Of a DNA stretch of 64,000 bases, positions 34,586-47,400 are shown piece by piece. Numbering within the stretch: position 1 is the stretch's first letter; the number at the start of each line of letters is the position of its first letter. The position numbers and the translations under genes were made by a program. The stretch covers positions 3,525,722 through 3,589,721 of the forward strand of contig NW_023998423.1 in the NCBI RefSeq assembly GCF_014805625.2, given 5' to 3'. The notes beneath the pieces are model-generated. The model ran no database searches and was not told the DNA's origin. It saw only the letters and a list, made by a program, of their open reading frames with translations. The stretch comes from Glossina fuscipes (lineage: Eukaryota; Arthropoda; Insecta; Diptera; Glossinidae).

Positions 34586-36322
34586 AATATAACCTTTTAG
34601 CAGCTGTTCTGTTTACTTAGAAAAACTTGGCACACCTTCCAAAGGACTGCTTCAAACTATATTTAAAACTTTAGGTAGAATTTAATTCTACATTTAGGAA
34701 AAGAGCAAATTTGGTTCTTTTTCGCAAACCTTAACCCAACTTAACCCAATGAAAATGAACAGCAAGAATATAAGGTAGCTAAGGTTTTTGGAGGGCGTTT
34801 ACATGATTTCAATGCATCCAAACAGGGAGAAGACTGAAGAAGAAGACTGTGTTTCCGCTTTCCAAGCTAGCTGTCCGGCGCCCATTTCAACTTTCTTCAG
34901 CTCTATAAGGGTCACAAGAATAGAGTAATTGTTTTCACTTACCGGCCAGTTTTTCGTTCAAACTTTCACTTGTTTTCTTGCCTGCATTCACATCAGTTAT
35001 GACAAACTTAACGTATACCCCTAACGGGGTAGCGAGTAGAAAAGCAATTAATATAATTATTGCGAATAGAATGAGGCCTAACTTAAGTGAATTAAATTGA
35101 ATAGAATTGAACTGTATTCAGTTGTATCATAACACATTGTTAACAATCTCTGCTGCAATATTAGCACATAGATGATTATTCAAAAGCTCATATATGTACG
35201 TATATATATATATATATATATACATATGTATGTATCTGCATCTGTAGAAGGGAATTAATCAATGCGAGGTGACAACGCACGTAATCTCAAATATTCTCCT
35301 CCTGTGTCAGGTGTATTGATTTCTTTTTGTTTACCATCATCAGCTACGCCTAACGTTATCGAAGCAATTAATGCGTAAATTGATGGTAAGCTTTGTCTTA
35401 TTCCGTGCATAAAACCTTGTCAGTTTGTTGTTTGTTCTTTCGCACTTTTCGATGATCTATCTCTTAGGATGTATTATGAAATTTTCTTTAAAGGTCAGTG
35501 TCCTTGTGTGACTTTTCAAATATTCGTTTAGTCCGAAAACGTATAAACAGATGGGGATTTGTAATGTGTCAGGTCGTCTTCTTTTTTTTTTTTTCTTTTT
35601 CACAAAAAAGTTCTTTGAACTTTGTATGTAGAATGTTTTGCGAAAGAAGTCAAAACAACTTATCTCTAAAAGGATGATTAAAATTTTGTTTTCTTCCTTT
35701 AAACCTTAAAGCTATAAATAGATTTTGTTCATCATAATCGACATAAATGAAAATTTTGTGTTGTGTGTCATTACTATTAAATATCAATTATTAAGCCTAT
35801 TGAACTAATATCGTGTGATATATTAATGCTTGGAAAATTTATTTGTTTATTACAAAATTCACTTGTTTTCACTTTAAAGTTTCTTTTGTACATATGTACT
35901 GCCGGGATGTGATATATGTGGCATATTAAGTACATCGTTTAGCAAAATTAATTATTTAATTATAGTACAGTCGGCCAGTTTTAATTTCCTTGCTTTCAAA
36001 GTCAACGTTTTATTTTTTCTTTGCTATGATTGCTGTAACCTTGTTGTTCTGTTTTGTTAGTTTTGCTTTAAAAAGTACAAAAAAAAAAAAAATAAAAAAA
36101 AAAAAGTTGAATGCGTATACACTCTTTAGAAGTTGTAGAACTTTTGAATGAATTAATTTCAGATTTTATTGTTTTCAACAAAGAAGAAACTTTTCAAACA
36201 ATTCTGTACATTTTATATTTATTTGTTACAGCTGTTTGAATCCAACTTGTTAGAAGCAACTGCAACAAGCCGTAGCAGCTACATTTACATTTAGAAAGAC
36301 GACTACTAACGAAAGATGAGAA

Positions 36323-36350
36323 TGTTGTTGTTGTTGTTGTTGTTGTTGCT
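36323..36350. repeat. (TTG)n microsatellite
   Basis: A run of gttgttgttg repeats with a weak frame on either strand; simple sequence. Confidence 0.9.
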
Positions 36351-36436
36351 ATTGTAGTTATGGGCGTGTCGGAAAGTTTACTTAACCATGCGTTACTCAT
36401 TGTAGTTTGTAAGCATGAAAAAAAAAATCGAGTGAG

Positions 36437-36475
36437 TGGTTAATCGAGATCCTTTGCCTAGTCGGCGATTCTGTT
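36437..36475 (-). repeat. Second tRNA-like fragment, A box part only
   Basis: On the minus strand the run reads TCGCCGACTAGGCAAAGGAT, related to the A-box part of the element at 34.5 kb. It lacks the B box and runs into a T-run. Confidence 0.35.
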
Positions 36476-37065
36476 TTTTAATTATTGTTGTTGTTTTCTT
36501 TATTATAATTTATAGGATGAACACTGGCAGCCAAGGTTATCGGCTCTCGCTTTATTAAAAATAAAGTTAAATATTTATTTGCTTAGCTCAGTCTTTGCCT
36601 TCTTCCATATGTAAGCGCGTTAATGGTCAACCAGGAGAGGAGAGCAGCATTAGAAAGTATATGTGTTTTGGTATAATTGATCTGAAAGCAGCAGCAACTT
36701 GTTTCAACTGTGAGTAGCCCACTTAAAGAACGAGTAAATTCAGTAATATGTTGTAGGACTATATTAGCAAATATCGCAAGAGAGCGTGAGAAGCCCGCGA
36801 AAGCCGAATGGTCTTTTTAAAGGATTCGATTGATAGATAGTTCTCTTTGTAGGAAACTTCAATTATAGGTACATGTATCTAAACATAGGGACGCCAAAGC
36901 TACCTCAAAGTATAGAAAGAGAGAGAGAGAGTATAGAAACTGGCATCAAATCTTCTAAAATAACACAGGAAAGAAACTTCACTTTTCTACCTTAACTTTT
37001 CCGCATTAAAAAATCTCATCTTAAGCAAAGCAAAGACTAGAGAATATCATGAATTCATGAACGAG

Positions 37066-37245
37066 TAAAAACACTTTCGTGGGCCGTGGCCCATAGCAAG
37101 AAAGCAACACCGACATGCGAACAGATGCGCACAAATCATATCAGAGAGTCGTTCTGAATCGATCGCTGTAGTAAAAGATCGGTATATTTCAAGTTCTTAT
37201 GGGTCTTGCTTATACTCTTGCACCACTAGTGGTGTAGGAAATAGT
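37066..37245 (+). repeat. Family A repeat, truncated
   Basis: The head is ctttcgtgggccgtggccca and the end gcaccactagtggtgtagga. Between them are cgttctgaatcgatcgctgt and agtaaaagatcggtat. It is internally deleted (about 180 bp). Confidence 0.55.
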
Positions 37246-39179
37246 AATATCTACAAACATAGTACTTGCTCGCACCAAAATGACCAATCTGGTTGAAAAC
37301 CTGACTTATATGAATTGAGAACACTAATGTTTTCAGCTTAGTTAGAAAGCTTTCGATATAACTTACAGACCATTCAACAACGTTATCAATGGCCTTAGGA
37401 GAATAACAAATCACTTAAGTTCGCCTCATTTACGAAAATCGAATATGTTATCTATAGATTCATGGAAATGGGTAAGAAAAATATTTCTTCGAAAGCCATT
37501 CCGTCAGTATGGACCCTTGTCGGTTGTGCAGAATGGATGCGTGGGGTCTTTCATAGATTTCATAGATTAGTGGATTATGTCTCTGGCTTGTTCATCGCCG
37601 CTTATGGTTATTCGACCATATCCGATTTTCTCCACTTGTTGCCAAGATTTTCGCATTATTAGCAGAATATCTGAATGAATGCACACTTTTCGGTTAGATG
37701 TTGACGGTCGATCCTTCTTGTTGAATATTTGGTTTCGTTACACAACATTTTCCAGCTTTCACTGATGAAAGGAAGTTGCTCATGTTTCCTCAATTTTTTA
37801 TCAATCCCACAATTTATTTGTCTATTTTGAGCGGATGTGCTTGGCTTAAATTTGTCACAATCATCGTATTGGACAAAATGTGTTTTCTCTGGATTTTCCT
37901 TCTTCTCTCATATTTTGAGCAGCAAAGTCTATTGGAAAAAATTTCACGGGAAGCGTTCGCACGCAACCTTTCTTTTCGCGTAGAAATATATTTGTTAATA
38001 GGTAGCGTGCCATAAGTTCCTGTAAATTTCACACTTTCGGAATGTTGCAAAACTTATAGCAAACGCAGTATAACACCTTTCTAGAGTAGATGATTTATTA
38101 AAGTTTTAAAAGATACCTTCAAGTACGTCTTTGAAAATACAAAGTACAAGCAGTAATACTTAAGCAACAATTGAAGACGACGGATTTAGGCGTCATAGCG
38201 ACAGTCGACGTCTTACTGATGTCAGTTGAAATATTTAGTTAGAAAGAAATAGAGAACTTTTGCGAATTCAACTAAAGGCTGCAGTTTTATTTAAAACCAA
38301 ATCCATTACTTTATTGTTAGAATAATGAATTAAATTAAATTAAATTATAGTAAGTGCTTTTATTAACTATATATTATTCTACCAACAATGTAAAAGAAAC
38401 AGTGCACTAACAATTTAGATAAAATACATATGCAACATATTTTTGCAATAAATGTTTAATTTTCAATTATTAAATAAAAAAAGTGAACCTTGAAAATTTA
38501 AGTGCAAACCTGAAGGTAAAGGAATGCTTTAAGTTGTATCTCTCACTTTTTAAGGACGTTTAGTATCTCTTTTGCAGACTAACGCATGGAACAAGTTGTT
38601 GTTTTAACTGCAAAAAGGGCCGTAAAGAGACTTTTCTTTCTGAGTAATTTACCAGAACAAATAATTTTAGTTTCTTTACATTACTCCAAGTAAAATTTTT
38701 AGATAATTCAAAGAAGAATGGATAATACAAAATGGATTAAAGGTTAGCCACATAAAATAAATAAATTACTAATAAACTTAAAAAACATATAATAGAAGCC
38801 TTTTATAACTATAAATAATTGTTTAAAATGATAAGCTGGAGCACTACAGCCGTTGAACATGGTTCATGAGGATTTATGATGATTTTGGTCGCTGAGAAAT
38901 AGAAAGCGTCACCCAAAGTCCACAACAAATCGGATTACGTGCGATGGACGTGTCCTGTAGCTACGCAGCTAACAGTAGTTCTCACTTCAATACGGGAGGT
39001 ACAGCATACCAAATGCATTAAATGCTCTCCGAGACACACAGTAAAATTTTATTTGAGTGAAATAAAGGACAAGGTCAAGGCAAAAGTTCGCGGTGGTTTC
39101 GCTATAGATGGCTTCAGAAATGCTTACTTGACCAAGTTGCATTATGGCGAAAAATGAGAAACCATAGGTATTTAAAAAA

Positions 39180-39202
39180 TATATATATATATATATATAT
39201 AT
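39180..39202. repeat. (AT)n microsatellite
   Basis: A dinucleotide run of atatat close to the LRR exon; simple sequence. Confidence 0.95.
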
Positions 39203-39445
39203 ATTAAATACTGTACTATGTTCAATCGAAGGTTGTTTTACTACATCACTTTGTCCAGGGGGATAACGCTTCATAAATTCGTGGTGTTCGCCACTTTTTC
39301 AAAATCAGCAGCAAGCGTACTTACCGACTTTCAAAATGCATCGCAATTTGATGATTCACTTCGTCGTCATCGCGTGATATACTCAAATTGTTATGATTTA
39401 ATATTAAACGTTCCACGTTCTGCACATGATGATACGATTTTCCAC

Positions 39446-39784
39446 GTATATGATTTCGCGTATATGATTGTTACTCATGTCGACTATTTTCAATTTCTTA
39501 TAATTATTTATCGAACCGAATACATTCCAGGGTAATTCGGGTATGTTGTTACCAGTGAAGATGGGAATTTGCACCCCATCAGGCATAAATTCTAAAACGT
39601 TTGTATTCCGTAGCCCGGCATTAGTGCAATTAACAATGCACTGCAGAGTTAACTCGTATTCCTCGTGACCGCACCAACAACTGTTGGGAAAATTCGGACC
39701 GCACGATGATGATGTTATTGATGAATAAGTGAATGCTGATGAGCTCTTCAAGGCCAGGCTGGGTCCGAACATAAAAGCCAACAT
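39446..39784 (-). CDS. First coding exon of an extracellular leucine-rich-repeat protein
   Basis: The exon (39822 to about 39446) starts after tttctttgcag; the first ATG of its frame is at 39784. It encodes a leader-like MLAFMFGPSLALKSSSA, a Ser/Thr spacer, then a cysteine-rich N-terminal cap (SCGPNFPNSCWCG, LTLQCIVNCTN) and the first leucine-rich repeat (IPELPWNVFG, then LKIVDMSNNHIREI). This is the usual LRRNT-LRR start of secreted or membrane LRR proteins. The 3' boundary is uncertain: the best in-frame donor is TAC|GTGGAA at 39446, and the frame stays open to 39404. No later LRR exon was found in the window on the minus strand, so the gene is partial here. I do not recognise the gene name. 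Confidence 0.7.
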
Positions 39785-40021
39785 TTGTAGCAAATAAAAT
39801 TCCAAAATATTCGTCGTGTTTGCTGCAAAGAAAAGAAAAGATCAGAAGAGATTAAGTGAAGGAAAGCGTATGATGCCAAAACTCTTAATAGCTTCTATCA
39901 TCGTAAATTCTCAGCCTTTTTAAGCACTTAAATTTCATTTCCAGTCCTCTTATAGTCCAAAGTTGCCTCAAAATTTATTTAGTTAACAGCTTTAGATAGA
40001 AGAGAACATAGGGAGACTTAC

Positions 40022-40070
40022 CGCCATTGTTGGCTAAATAAAATTGATGTAATGGTGTGTTTATATAAAG
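40022..40070 (-). promoter_or_regulatory. Candidate TATA promoter and 5' exon of the LRR gene
   Basis: On the minus strand CTTTATATAA (about 40069-40060) is a TATA box about 40 bases upstream of a strong donor, ATGGCG|GTAAGT, at 40022. Splicing to 39822 removes a 199-bp intron. The ATG at 40027 does not continue in the LRR frame after splicing; it would form a short upstream ORF. This first exon would then be mostly 5' UTR. Confidence 0.5.
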
Positions 40071-40828
40071 CTAAGTTTGATAGACATGCTCAAGCCTTGT
40101 TACATAAAAAGTGGTTCACTAGCATGTGGCCGCAACTACAACGCAGATGCCTATAGATGCTTCCATAAAAGCAACAAAGAAGTTGCAATTGCATGCATGG
40201 TACAGTGGACAGCAACATGACCATTGCTAAGAAGGATCGCAACACCTGACAAGCCGTTGAGGAAGCAATTCTTACTGTGTAAATAAAATTGTAAAGAACT
40301 GATATTCGGTTTTGGTAAAATCTATCAATGATTATCACTAGTTCACGCACGGTGTAGGGCGAAAGATTCCGCCATTTCGATAGTTTGCCAGTTGAAGCGA
40401 CTATATCGCATAGGCCATGGGATAAGGCTTACTATTGAAGGGTTGGATGTCTTTGTAGTTTTCATTAGTGTAATAAATTATGCGTCAATGGCTTTTTAAT
40501 CTTCGCTTATGTATGGTTGTTCGATTTGCTTTCCAATTTTTCGAATCAATACCAATTTTTTTACTTTACTCGTAGAGTGGATGGCTAGATGTACGCGATC
40601 GATTTTGGATTTTTCGATTCGTGTCAGAGTGTATTAATAAAATTGTTCACACTTCTTCCATTTTTCTGTCTATAACCCATCACTCTATAAGTTCGTAGCA
40701 TATAGATGTCGCCACTATTGACGAATCCATATGAATTTTAGATAGTACTAATCTTCAAACGAAATGTGTCAAAATTCCATGACATTCCTATAGAAAAGAA
40801 TGAAAAAATCTGCATTTCGTATGTCGAT

Positions 40829-41161
40829 ATGTCGTCAAGCAAAGTAACAGCACGACAAGTAAAATTTGGACTCTGCTCTATCGAGACAGATGATAGAGAA
40901 AGTGAGGTGCTGCGTTTAAATGACGCCATACAATCACGGTTTACCGTTGTTTTACTGGCATCACTTTTGCAATTCTCAAAACGATGGAAAAATCCGAAAC
41001 TCCTGCGTGACGTCATTAATCATGCTACATCTGTGTATCATTCTACGAACTTATTGCGTGATGTGTTACACGAACGGCGAAAGCTTCTGCTTAAATACCC
41101 CTTTGATGTAGGTATCAAACAAATAGCCTTGAAGACTAGAGCCCGAATTGTAATTAACTAA
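40829..41161 (+). other. Unrecognised 110-codon open reading frame
   Basis: An ATG-started frame runs 110 codons to TAA, beginning MSSSKVTARQVKFGLC and including LRDVINHATSVYHSTNLL. It contains no obvious domain or signal peptide. The antisense strand also has an open frame over part of it. It could be a small gene, a transposon fragment or chance; I assign no function. Confidence 0.15.
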
Positions 41162-41329
41162 AAAATTTATAACGTAAATTGTATTTATATCTAAATTATA
41201 ATTATATTTTTTAAACACGCCTCTTTTTTAGTGAACTGCAGTAACGAATAAAATACAAACTTTTTCTCAGAATTCACCAAAGACTTTAGGGCTTTCGTGT
41301 AATCATCGTAAAGGTTGACCACTTTTGCG

Positions 41330-41480
41330 ATGTTTTGATGAAATTTGGGACATCGATGGATTCACGCCCAAGGGCGAACGTCCTTCCCATTTAACGACTT
41401 ATTGTGAAAAGTCCTTATATGAATACCTACAGGGTGATGTAGAGTATTTAATGGCCGTGTCTCACTACTGTGTTTTTATT
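41330..41480 (-). repeat. Family A repeat, reversed head
   Basis: The segment gggtgatgtagagtatttaa followed by tggccgtgtctcac is the reverse complement of the family A head (attaaatac-cctacatcacc). It is truncated. Confidence 0.45.
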
Positions 41481-41914
41481 GCAGATCTGCTTTGCGTATA
41501 TTTACGTTTTTGGAAACCACAATTTTTTTTTTTTTTTTTTTTTTGCGTAAGTAATCTCGTGCTGGATTAATGTCACATTTATAAATTGTCAATACACTCA
41601 ATTTGTTGGTCGTGTGCTAAACGTATCAGTATCGGTAAAAACAAATACTTTTTTTTGTGGCTTAACACGCGTTCAAATTGGGTCATGTGTATGAGAACGT
41701 GTGCACGCTAAAAAGTTGTCCGTTGCTTTAAAACTGAAGAAAACGTGAATTGAGGATTTGTGGAAACACACATTTTCGTGGTTAGAATAAACAGTAACGG
41801 GCCAAAGAACACAAAGTTCAATTGCTTTGATACTCAAGAAATGTACGATGAACGAGCGATTAAATGGCGTTCAAAAAAAAAAAAAAAAAAAAAAAATTAA
41901 AAAAAAAGAAAGAA

Positions 41915-42675
41915 AATTATATTTGGTCGTGACCGAATCTTCTATACCCGTCACTGTCCCGTCCTAAAAAAGACTAAAAAAAGAAAAGGACTATATTTTC
42001 ACATTCTATACCAGTCGATGGACGCAAATTGACATTTTTATGGTGTATGTGTTGTATGCTATGAGTAACCATCAAAAAAGACACGGGAAGCAAAGATATT
42101 CAAAGGCTTTGATGTGTAGGAATGTGAGCGTGATAGACGTGTCTTTTTTCAAATTCTTTTGCTAGTTTGTAGGCGATATGAACAGATCGGCAGGCAAACA
42201 CATGGACGGCTTAAGGTGTACATTGGATTTGATAATGGTCAAGAATACATTCGCTTTATGAGATTTTTGAAATTTGTTTCATTTTGGCAAAATTGGCTAC
42301 ACGTCGCGGATTTTTTTTCATTTTTGTACGGATAGTATAGAATCCAACATCGAAAAAATGGAGGTGTGCTCGGTTTACGTGATGCTACACGCTTATCCAT
42401 CGACAGATTTAGCCCATTTTCGATGCCAACCTGCCTGCAAGAACTTTCAGTCATTCTGCGAAATTTGAGGTTGATAGCTTTATTTTTGCGGCCAGGAGAA
42501 CGTTTACCACAGACATTATGCAGACGGACAGACAGACATGGTTAATTCGATTCAGAATTCGATGCCGATCAAAAATATACACGCGTTGTGGGGCCTCTGA
42601 AGCTTCGTTCTGGGCGTTGTAAACGCTTTGAAAAAATGAACATACCCCTATATTTAGGTGAGGGATACAAAAACA
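41915..42675 (+). repeat. Family B repeat, long copy
   Basis: It starts gaaaattatatttggtcgtg followed by accgaatcttctataccc. The middle carries cagacggacagacagacatg, gattcagaattcgatgccga and gttgtggggcctctgaagct. It ends with aaacgctttgaaaaaatgaa and tgagggatacaaaaa. The poly-A before the head suggests a retroposed or polyA-flanked insertion. Confidence 0.6.
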
Positions 42676-44427
42676 GCTGTAGAGAAAGCCATGTCTGCGT
42701 TTTCACCCGATGAGCTTAAGCTTATCAAAAGTTACGTGTGTATGTTTAAAGAGACACTTTTTGGATTTTTTTCTTTTTGTTTTGCCTAAATTGTTATAAT
42801 AGTAAGCAGTAATTACTGCATATATGTAATTTATTACAGGACACATGTACATTTGTCGCTGAACTAACAAACATGGCATTGCCTTTGAAAATCATGTGAG
42901 AATTTGTTCGCCATCAGGTCAAGTGTGCACAGACGAAGGACCGAAGTAGAAAAGAGATGGAGGGAGAGATAGGTAATGACATTTCAGCAGCGCGAGAGAG
43001 GGTCTTTCTCTTTTCTGTTTTGGGAACAGTTTTGTTAATCTTCTTAATAGGGTTGAGGTGCGGAGAAGCGTCTAGTTCAACACCTTTAATACTATTAGGC
43101 TTTACAAGCACAAACACAACAGTATTTACAGTTGTAAATGAAGGCGAAAGACTAAAGAGATTTGTAGGGCAAGAAAAGCGCACACATATCAACTTCAAAC
43201 TTTATGCTATGCTTCATTACATGCTATATGAGTTTCACACGAAACTTTATAGCTTTGAAGAGGCGATTTCAGCTTAAATGTGAGTAAAATGATGATTTGA
43301 GTTTGAGTCGAAGAAGGGGTGAACAAGATGAACAGTTTAACGACCAAAATCATTTCTAATTTTGATTCTATACCCTTGCGTACTTATTCAATAAGTGCCG
43401 TTGCACATTGTAGTTAGCGTGTAAGCACACCAGCTGCAAGTTTTATTGTCCACGTGGCTTTAAGCAAAGTCGAATAGGGTAGGGTGTAGGTGCATACATA
43501 AGAATATGGAAGACAGGGATCTTATGTTTGCGAAAGAAAAGCGGGTTGTCTGAAATTCCAGCCTTTCGATGAAGACAACAAACAAAGAAATTTTCTGCCA
43601 GTTGTGAGGTGTTCGGAATTTTCCTGCGAAAGACGGTGGAGCACAGATGTTTGTAGGTTGGATAGTTGGATACTCAATTGTACGGTGCGCGGTGGCTGCA
43701 TTGCGCTTCGGATGATGTACTGAGGTGCCTATCGTTTTCCATTACGCTGGAATCACGATGTCATTCCACCACATGCGACCAAAACAGCCCCCCTAAAGCA
43801 GTATGCTTTCTATGTGTGAAGTACCCATCAAGACATCCTCACGAAAGGTTCTTCCCAAATACCTGATCCCCAATATATTAACTTCCCCTGTGCTAGCAAC
43901 TATACATCTGCCGTAAACTCTCACGATCTTTTCATTTTTTTGGAGGTCCCGCCTTAGCTGACGTGACTGGCAATCTGTCCTCCATATCCTCTTCTCGATT
44001 TTTGAAGCCAATAACTAGTTTGCATATTAAAATTGTACAAAATTTGAGAAATACGTCCAGAAAACTACATACAACAGTACTGACTGACTGAAGGAGAATA
44101 TATCGAATACACGAGAGAAAACCGACATACGAGTACAAAGATGCAGTTTTCGCACTAAACAAAACTTTTAATACCCATGTCCAAATACTGTTTTCCGCTT
44201 GAGCTAGCAGTTCCAAAGAGCTTACTACGGTTAATGATATTTCATTGCAGTGTAGGATATTCAACGATAAGGTTTGATTCGTCATATTTCCAATTGTTTT
44301 CATATTTTTTCCATTTATTTGTTTAATATAAAATAAACAAAAAAAACAAAAAAAAAATTTATTATTCACTATTGACAAACCTTTCAGGTATTTCACAGCT
44401 CAATTTATTACTACAATTGAATTTATG

Positions 44428-44429
44428 TA

Positions 44430-44469
<40 letters not shown>

Positions 44470-44488
44470 ACACACACACACATACACA
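44428..44488. repeat. (CA)n microsatellite
   Basis: A long cacaca run with two catacaca interruptions in intergenic DNA. Confidence 0.95.
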
Positions 44489-47400
44489 TAAACGTTTAGT
44501 TACCCCTATTTGTACTCGAAACACACATCCTTTTACACGCGTCGTCGCATATATTCGCACGCTTTTGCACTGCTGCGGTTGATAGCACATGCTCGGTGTT
44601 AAAAATGCAGGCAAAATGTTATCATTTATAGCTGTGCGTCCCTACAGAGTCTGGCCATATTTCAAAAATATTGCTTTCAATGAAATTCTATTTGTTATTG
44701 TCTTTCATGACTCGCTTTTTCTGTTTGCAGTGTGTAATTGAAAACCGCATTATGTGCAACACGTGTAAAATCAGAATGTTTACATACAAAAATATCTACA
44801 CTTATTAAAATATTCGCTTATGCAAAAATACCAGCATCGCCATTCGCTATGATAAGCACGTATATTGCAGGGAGATTTTGGTTTATTTTATAAAAAATTT
44901 AATTTGGTTTCTCGCACAAGTGCATAAATTTCGCATATTCAATTAATGAGGCGGAATGAATGAATGAATGCGTTTTCTTTGTGAGCTCCCCTTCTACCAC
45001 CACCACCACACCACCATTCACCACAAGACGGTTGCAAGGACTTTAAATTTTATGCAATAAATTGCGCAAAATTTACTTTGCAATTTCTCTACGCCATCTT
45101 TTTTATATCTCTTCCTCACTTGTTTTGCGATTCGTCATTAAATAAGTCATCATCAAATAAATCTGAGTTTTTTATTTCACAATTCTTTTGCTCCGTTGCA
45201 GATAACATCATTTTTTGTTTCCATGAATTTTTTAAAGCAAATTTTAAGCTTGCAATTCTTCAAATTTCTAATCTTAAATTTCATGGAGTTTCAGTGGTCA
45301 CGCCTGCAACATTATTATACCAATAAAAAATTTCAATAGTTATGTGCTTCGCATACATCTTATGCTTAAAACACTGTTCTTTCCGGTATCCAATCTCAGG
45401 TTTTTTTTTATCAGCCTACGGAACTTTTAAAGGTTTTTGCAGGCAAACGGAGACAGCAATGCGGTGTTTATACTGTGTCTGATAGTAGTAGTTTCATTAA
45501 ACGATTTCAGTTGAAATGACTAATGTTTGCATTGCATTCAAGCACATTAATGGTGAGTTATGCAAATTTCCGCTAAATTACTCTCTGTTCTTGTCAACAA
45601 TAAAAGTTATTTAACTTGCAAAAGTTTAGACATGAGTGACGGGAGTGATGTTGTTAAACGCTTTTCAACCTCTTCCTCATACTAATTTCTGGAAAAACAA
45701 TTAAGGGCAGTATTGGTTTCCATGTACATCTTCCAACGAACGCCAACATAGTTAATAAAGGTTTTAATAACCGCTAATTTAACCTCTTTGTCATGCCCCT
45801 CATCCTTCGGTGGTGTAATTGAGTTGATGTTCATTTTGTAAAAACGTTTGTAACGCCTAAAAGAAGGCTTCAGCGACCCCTTAAAGTGTATATATATTCT
45901 TGATCAGCATCAAATTCTTAATCGATTTTTAATTAGATCCAACTCTCCGCCCATTTAATGTCTTTTGTCAACATTTCTCTTGTCGCATAAATAAAGCTCT
46001 CGTCTTCAAATGTGGCAGAAACTTTGGAAGTTGTGGCACACAGGCTGCTATCGAAGATTGGAGAAATTGCTCAAAGGATCCACGTACAATACAGTAGCAT
46101 TGCTCATCATAGAAGATAAATTTCGGAAAATTTGTAGGCATATTGCATGGGCGGTGCTGTAATACAAAAAAAAAAAAAAAAAAAAGAATAGGATTTGCCA
46201 CGCCTTCGAAACATTATAGTACTTTAGTAGCTTTAAAACACGTACAAGGAAGCTTCAAAACCTTCATAAAGCCCGCCAAAATATCCCATCATTTTTTAAG
46301 ATTTGTACCTTTGTTAAGTTACGATTTACCGCGAAGTAAAAAAATTAAGTAAAATAGTGTTAAATCTGAAAAATATTAAGAAGCAAGCGCACTTAAAACT
46401 AAGCCTTTAATTACTGAACACAAAACCAAAATAAACTAAGTTATCGTCAGTAAGTCCCATGTCCAGTTACAGTACGAACACGCACAGACCCATAACGTAA
46501 ATCCAGACAATATATACATCTTAGAAAATGCTGAACCTATCAGAAAAACTTTGCAAATAAATCATTTATTTATCATCGTCGAAATCACTAGAGATATACC
46601 CCGCCCATATACATAAGACACTAAATTAATTATGAAAAATTTTAACAAATTTATTCAAGTGCATTTTTTTTGATTTGTTTCAAAGGGCAGTAAAATCTAT
46701 CAGGAAAACCTAACTTTATCACTATGTCTAGGGTTTGTCACAGCTAAATCACCCCACATATGCGCTGGCCAAATACATAAGACGACACTAAATGACTTGC
46801 ATCTTTACTTTCACATATGTACTTGCACAGGTACTTACGTATGCACGTATTCGCACCTACGCACTTAGATAAGGTGTGAAGTACTCCAGATACCAAAACA
46901 TGCAAGTAATTATGAAGGTGTTATAAAGCTCTTAATTGAGATTATTTTCAAATCTAATTACAACTCACCCCGCTTATGATACAGGATATATGAAGTTTGT
47001 GCGGATGTATGTAAAACCAAGAAGGACTAAAAACTTAAGACAGACGCACTTGTTATTATACGATTCAGAATCATCTTCTAAATCATTTTAAATCTGCCTG
47101 CCCGTTTTTCCATCTGATATCTCCGCATGTATTCTTGTGTTCATCCGACAAGTCGCTATTTTTGATATATTTTGATTAGATTTGGTAGATTGGATTTTCG
47201 TGGCCCAGAGATAAAAATTGACTGGATCGACTTTTTCGATCACAATCTGCACAACGTTATATTAAAAAAGTTGCAATTTCGAAAATTCCTCAATAAAAAT
47301 TGCTGAACAAATTCCACATTCCAACACATTCTCGCATAAAAATTTTGAATCGAAAGAAACAAAGTTATGCATCCTCTTCCACACAAGCTCTTAAGAGAAC

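Larger units (their letters stand above)
30135..39445. other. Non-coding interval between odorant-binding and LRR exons
   Basis: Apart from the possible leader exon at 31752-31802, no gene was recognised. The stretch holds family A copies (30300-30870 and 37066-37245), a 77-bp tandem pair (34141-34283), tRNA-like fragments (34508-34585 and 36437-36475) and microsatellites. It may be partly an intron of the LRR gene, whose next exon I did not find. The odorant-binding gene could then be nested within it. Confidence 0.5.

Noticed and set aside
42957..43277. 106-codon frame with a hydrophobic stretch
   Set aside because: No splice, promoter or family support, and the opposite strand is also open; chance is likely.
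43666..44396. Open frames on both strands, possibly retrotransposon remains
   Set aside because: No reverse transcriptase or gag motif could be recognised on either strand.
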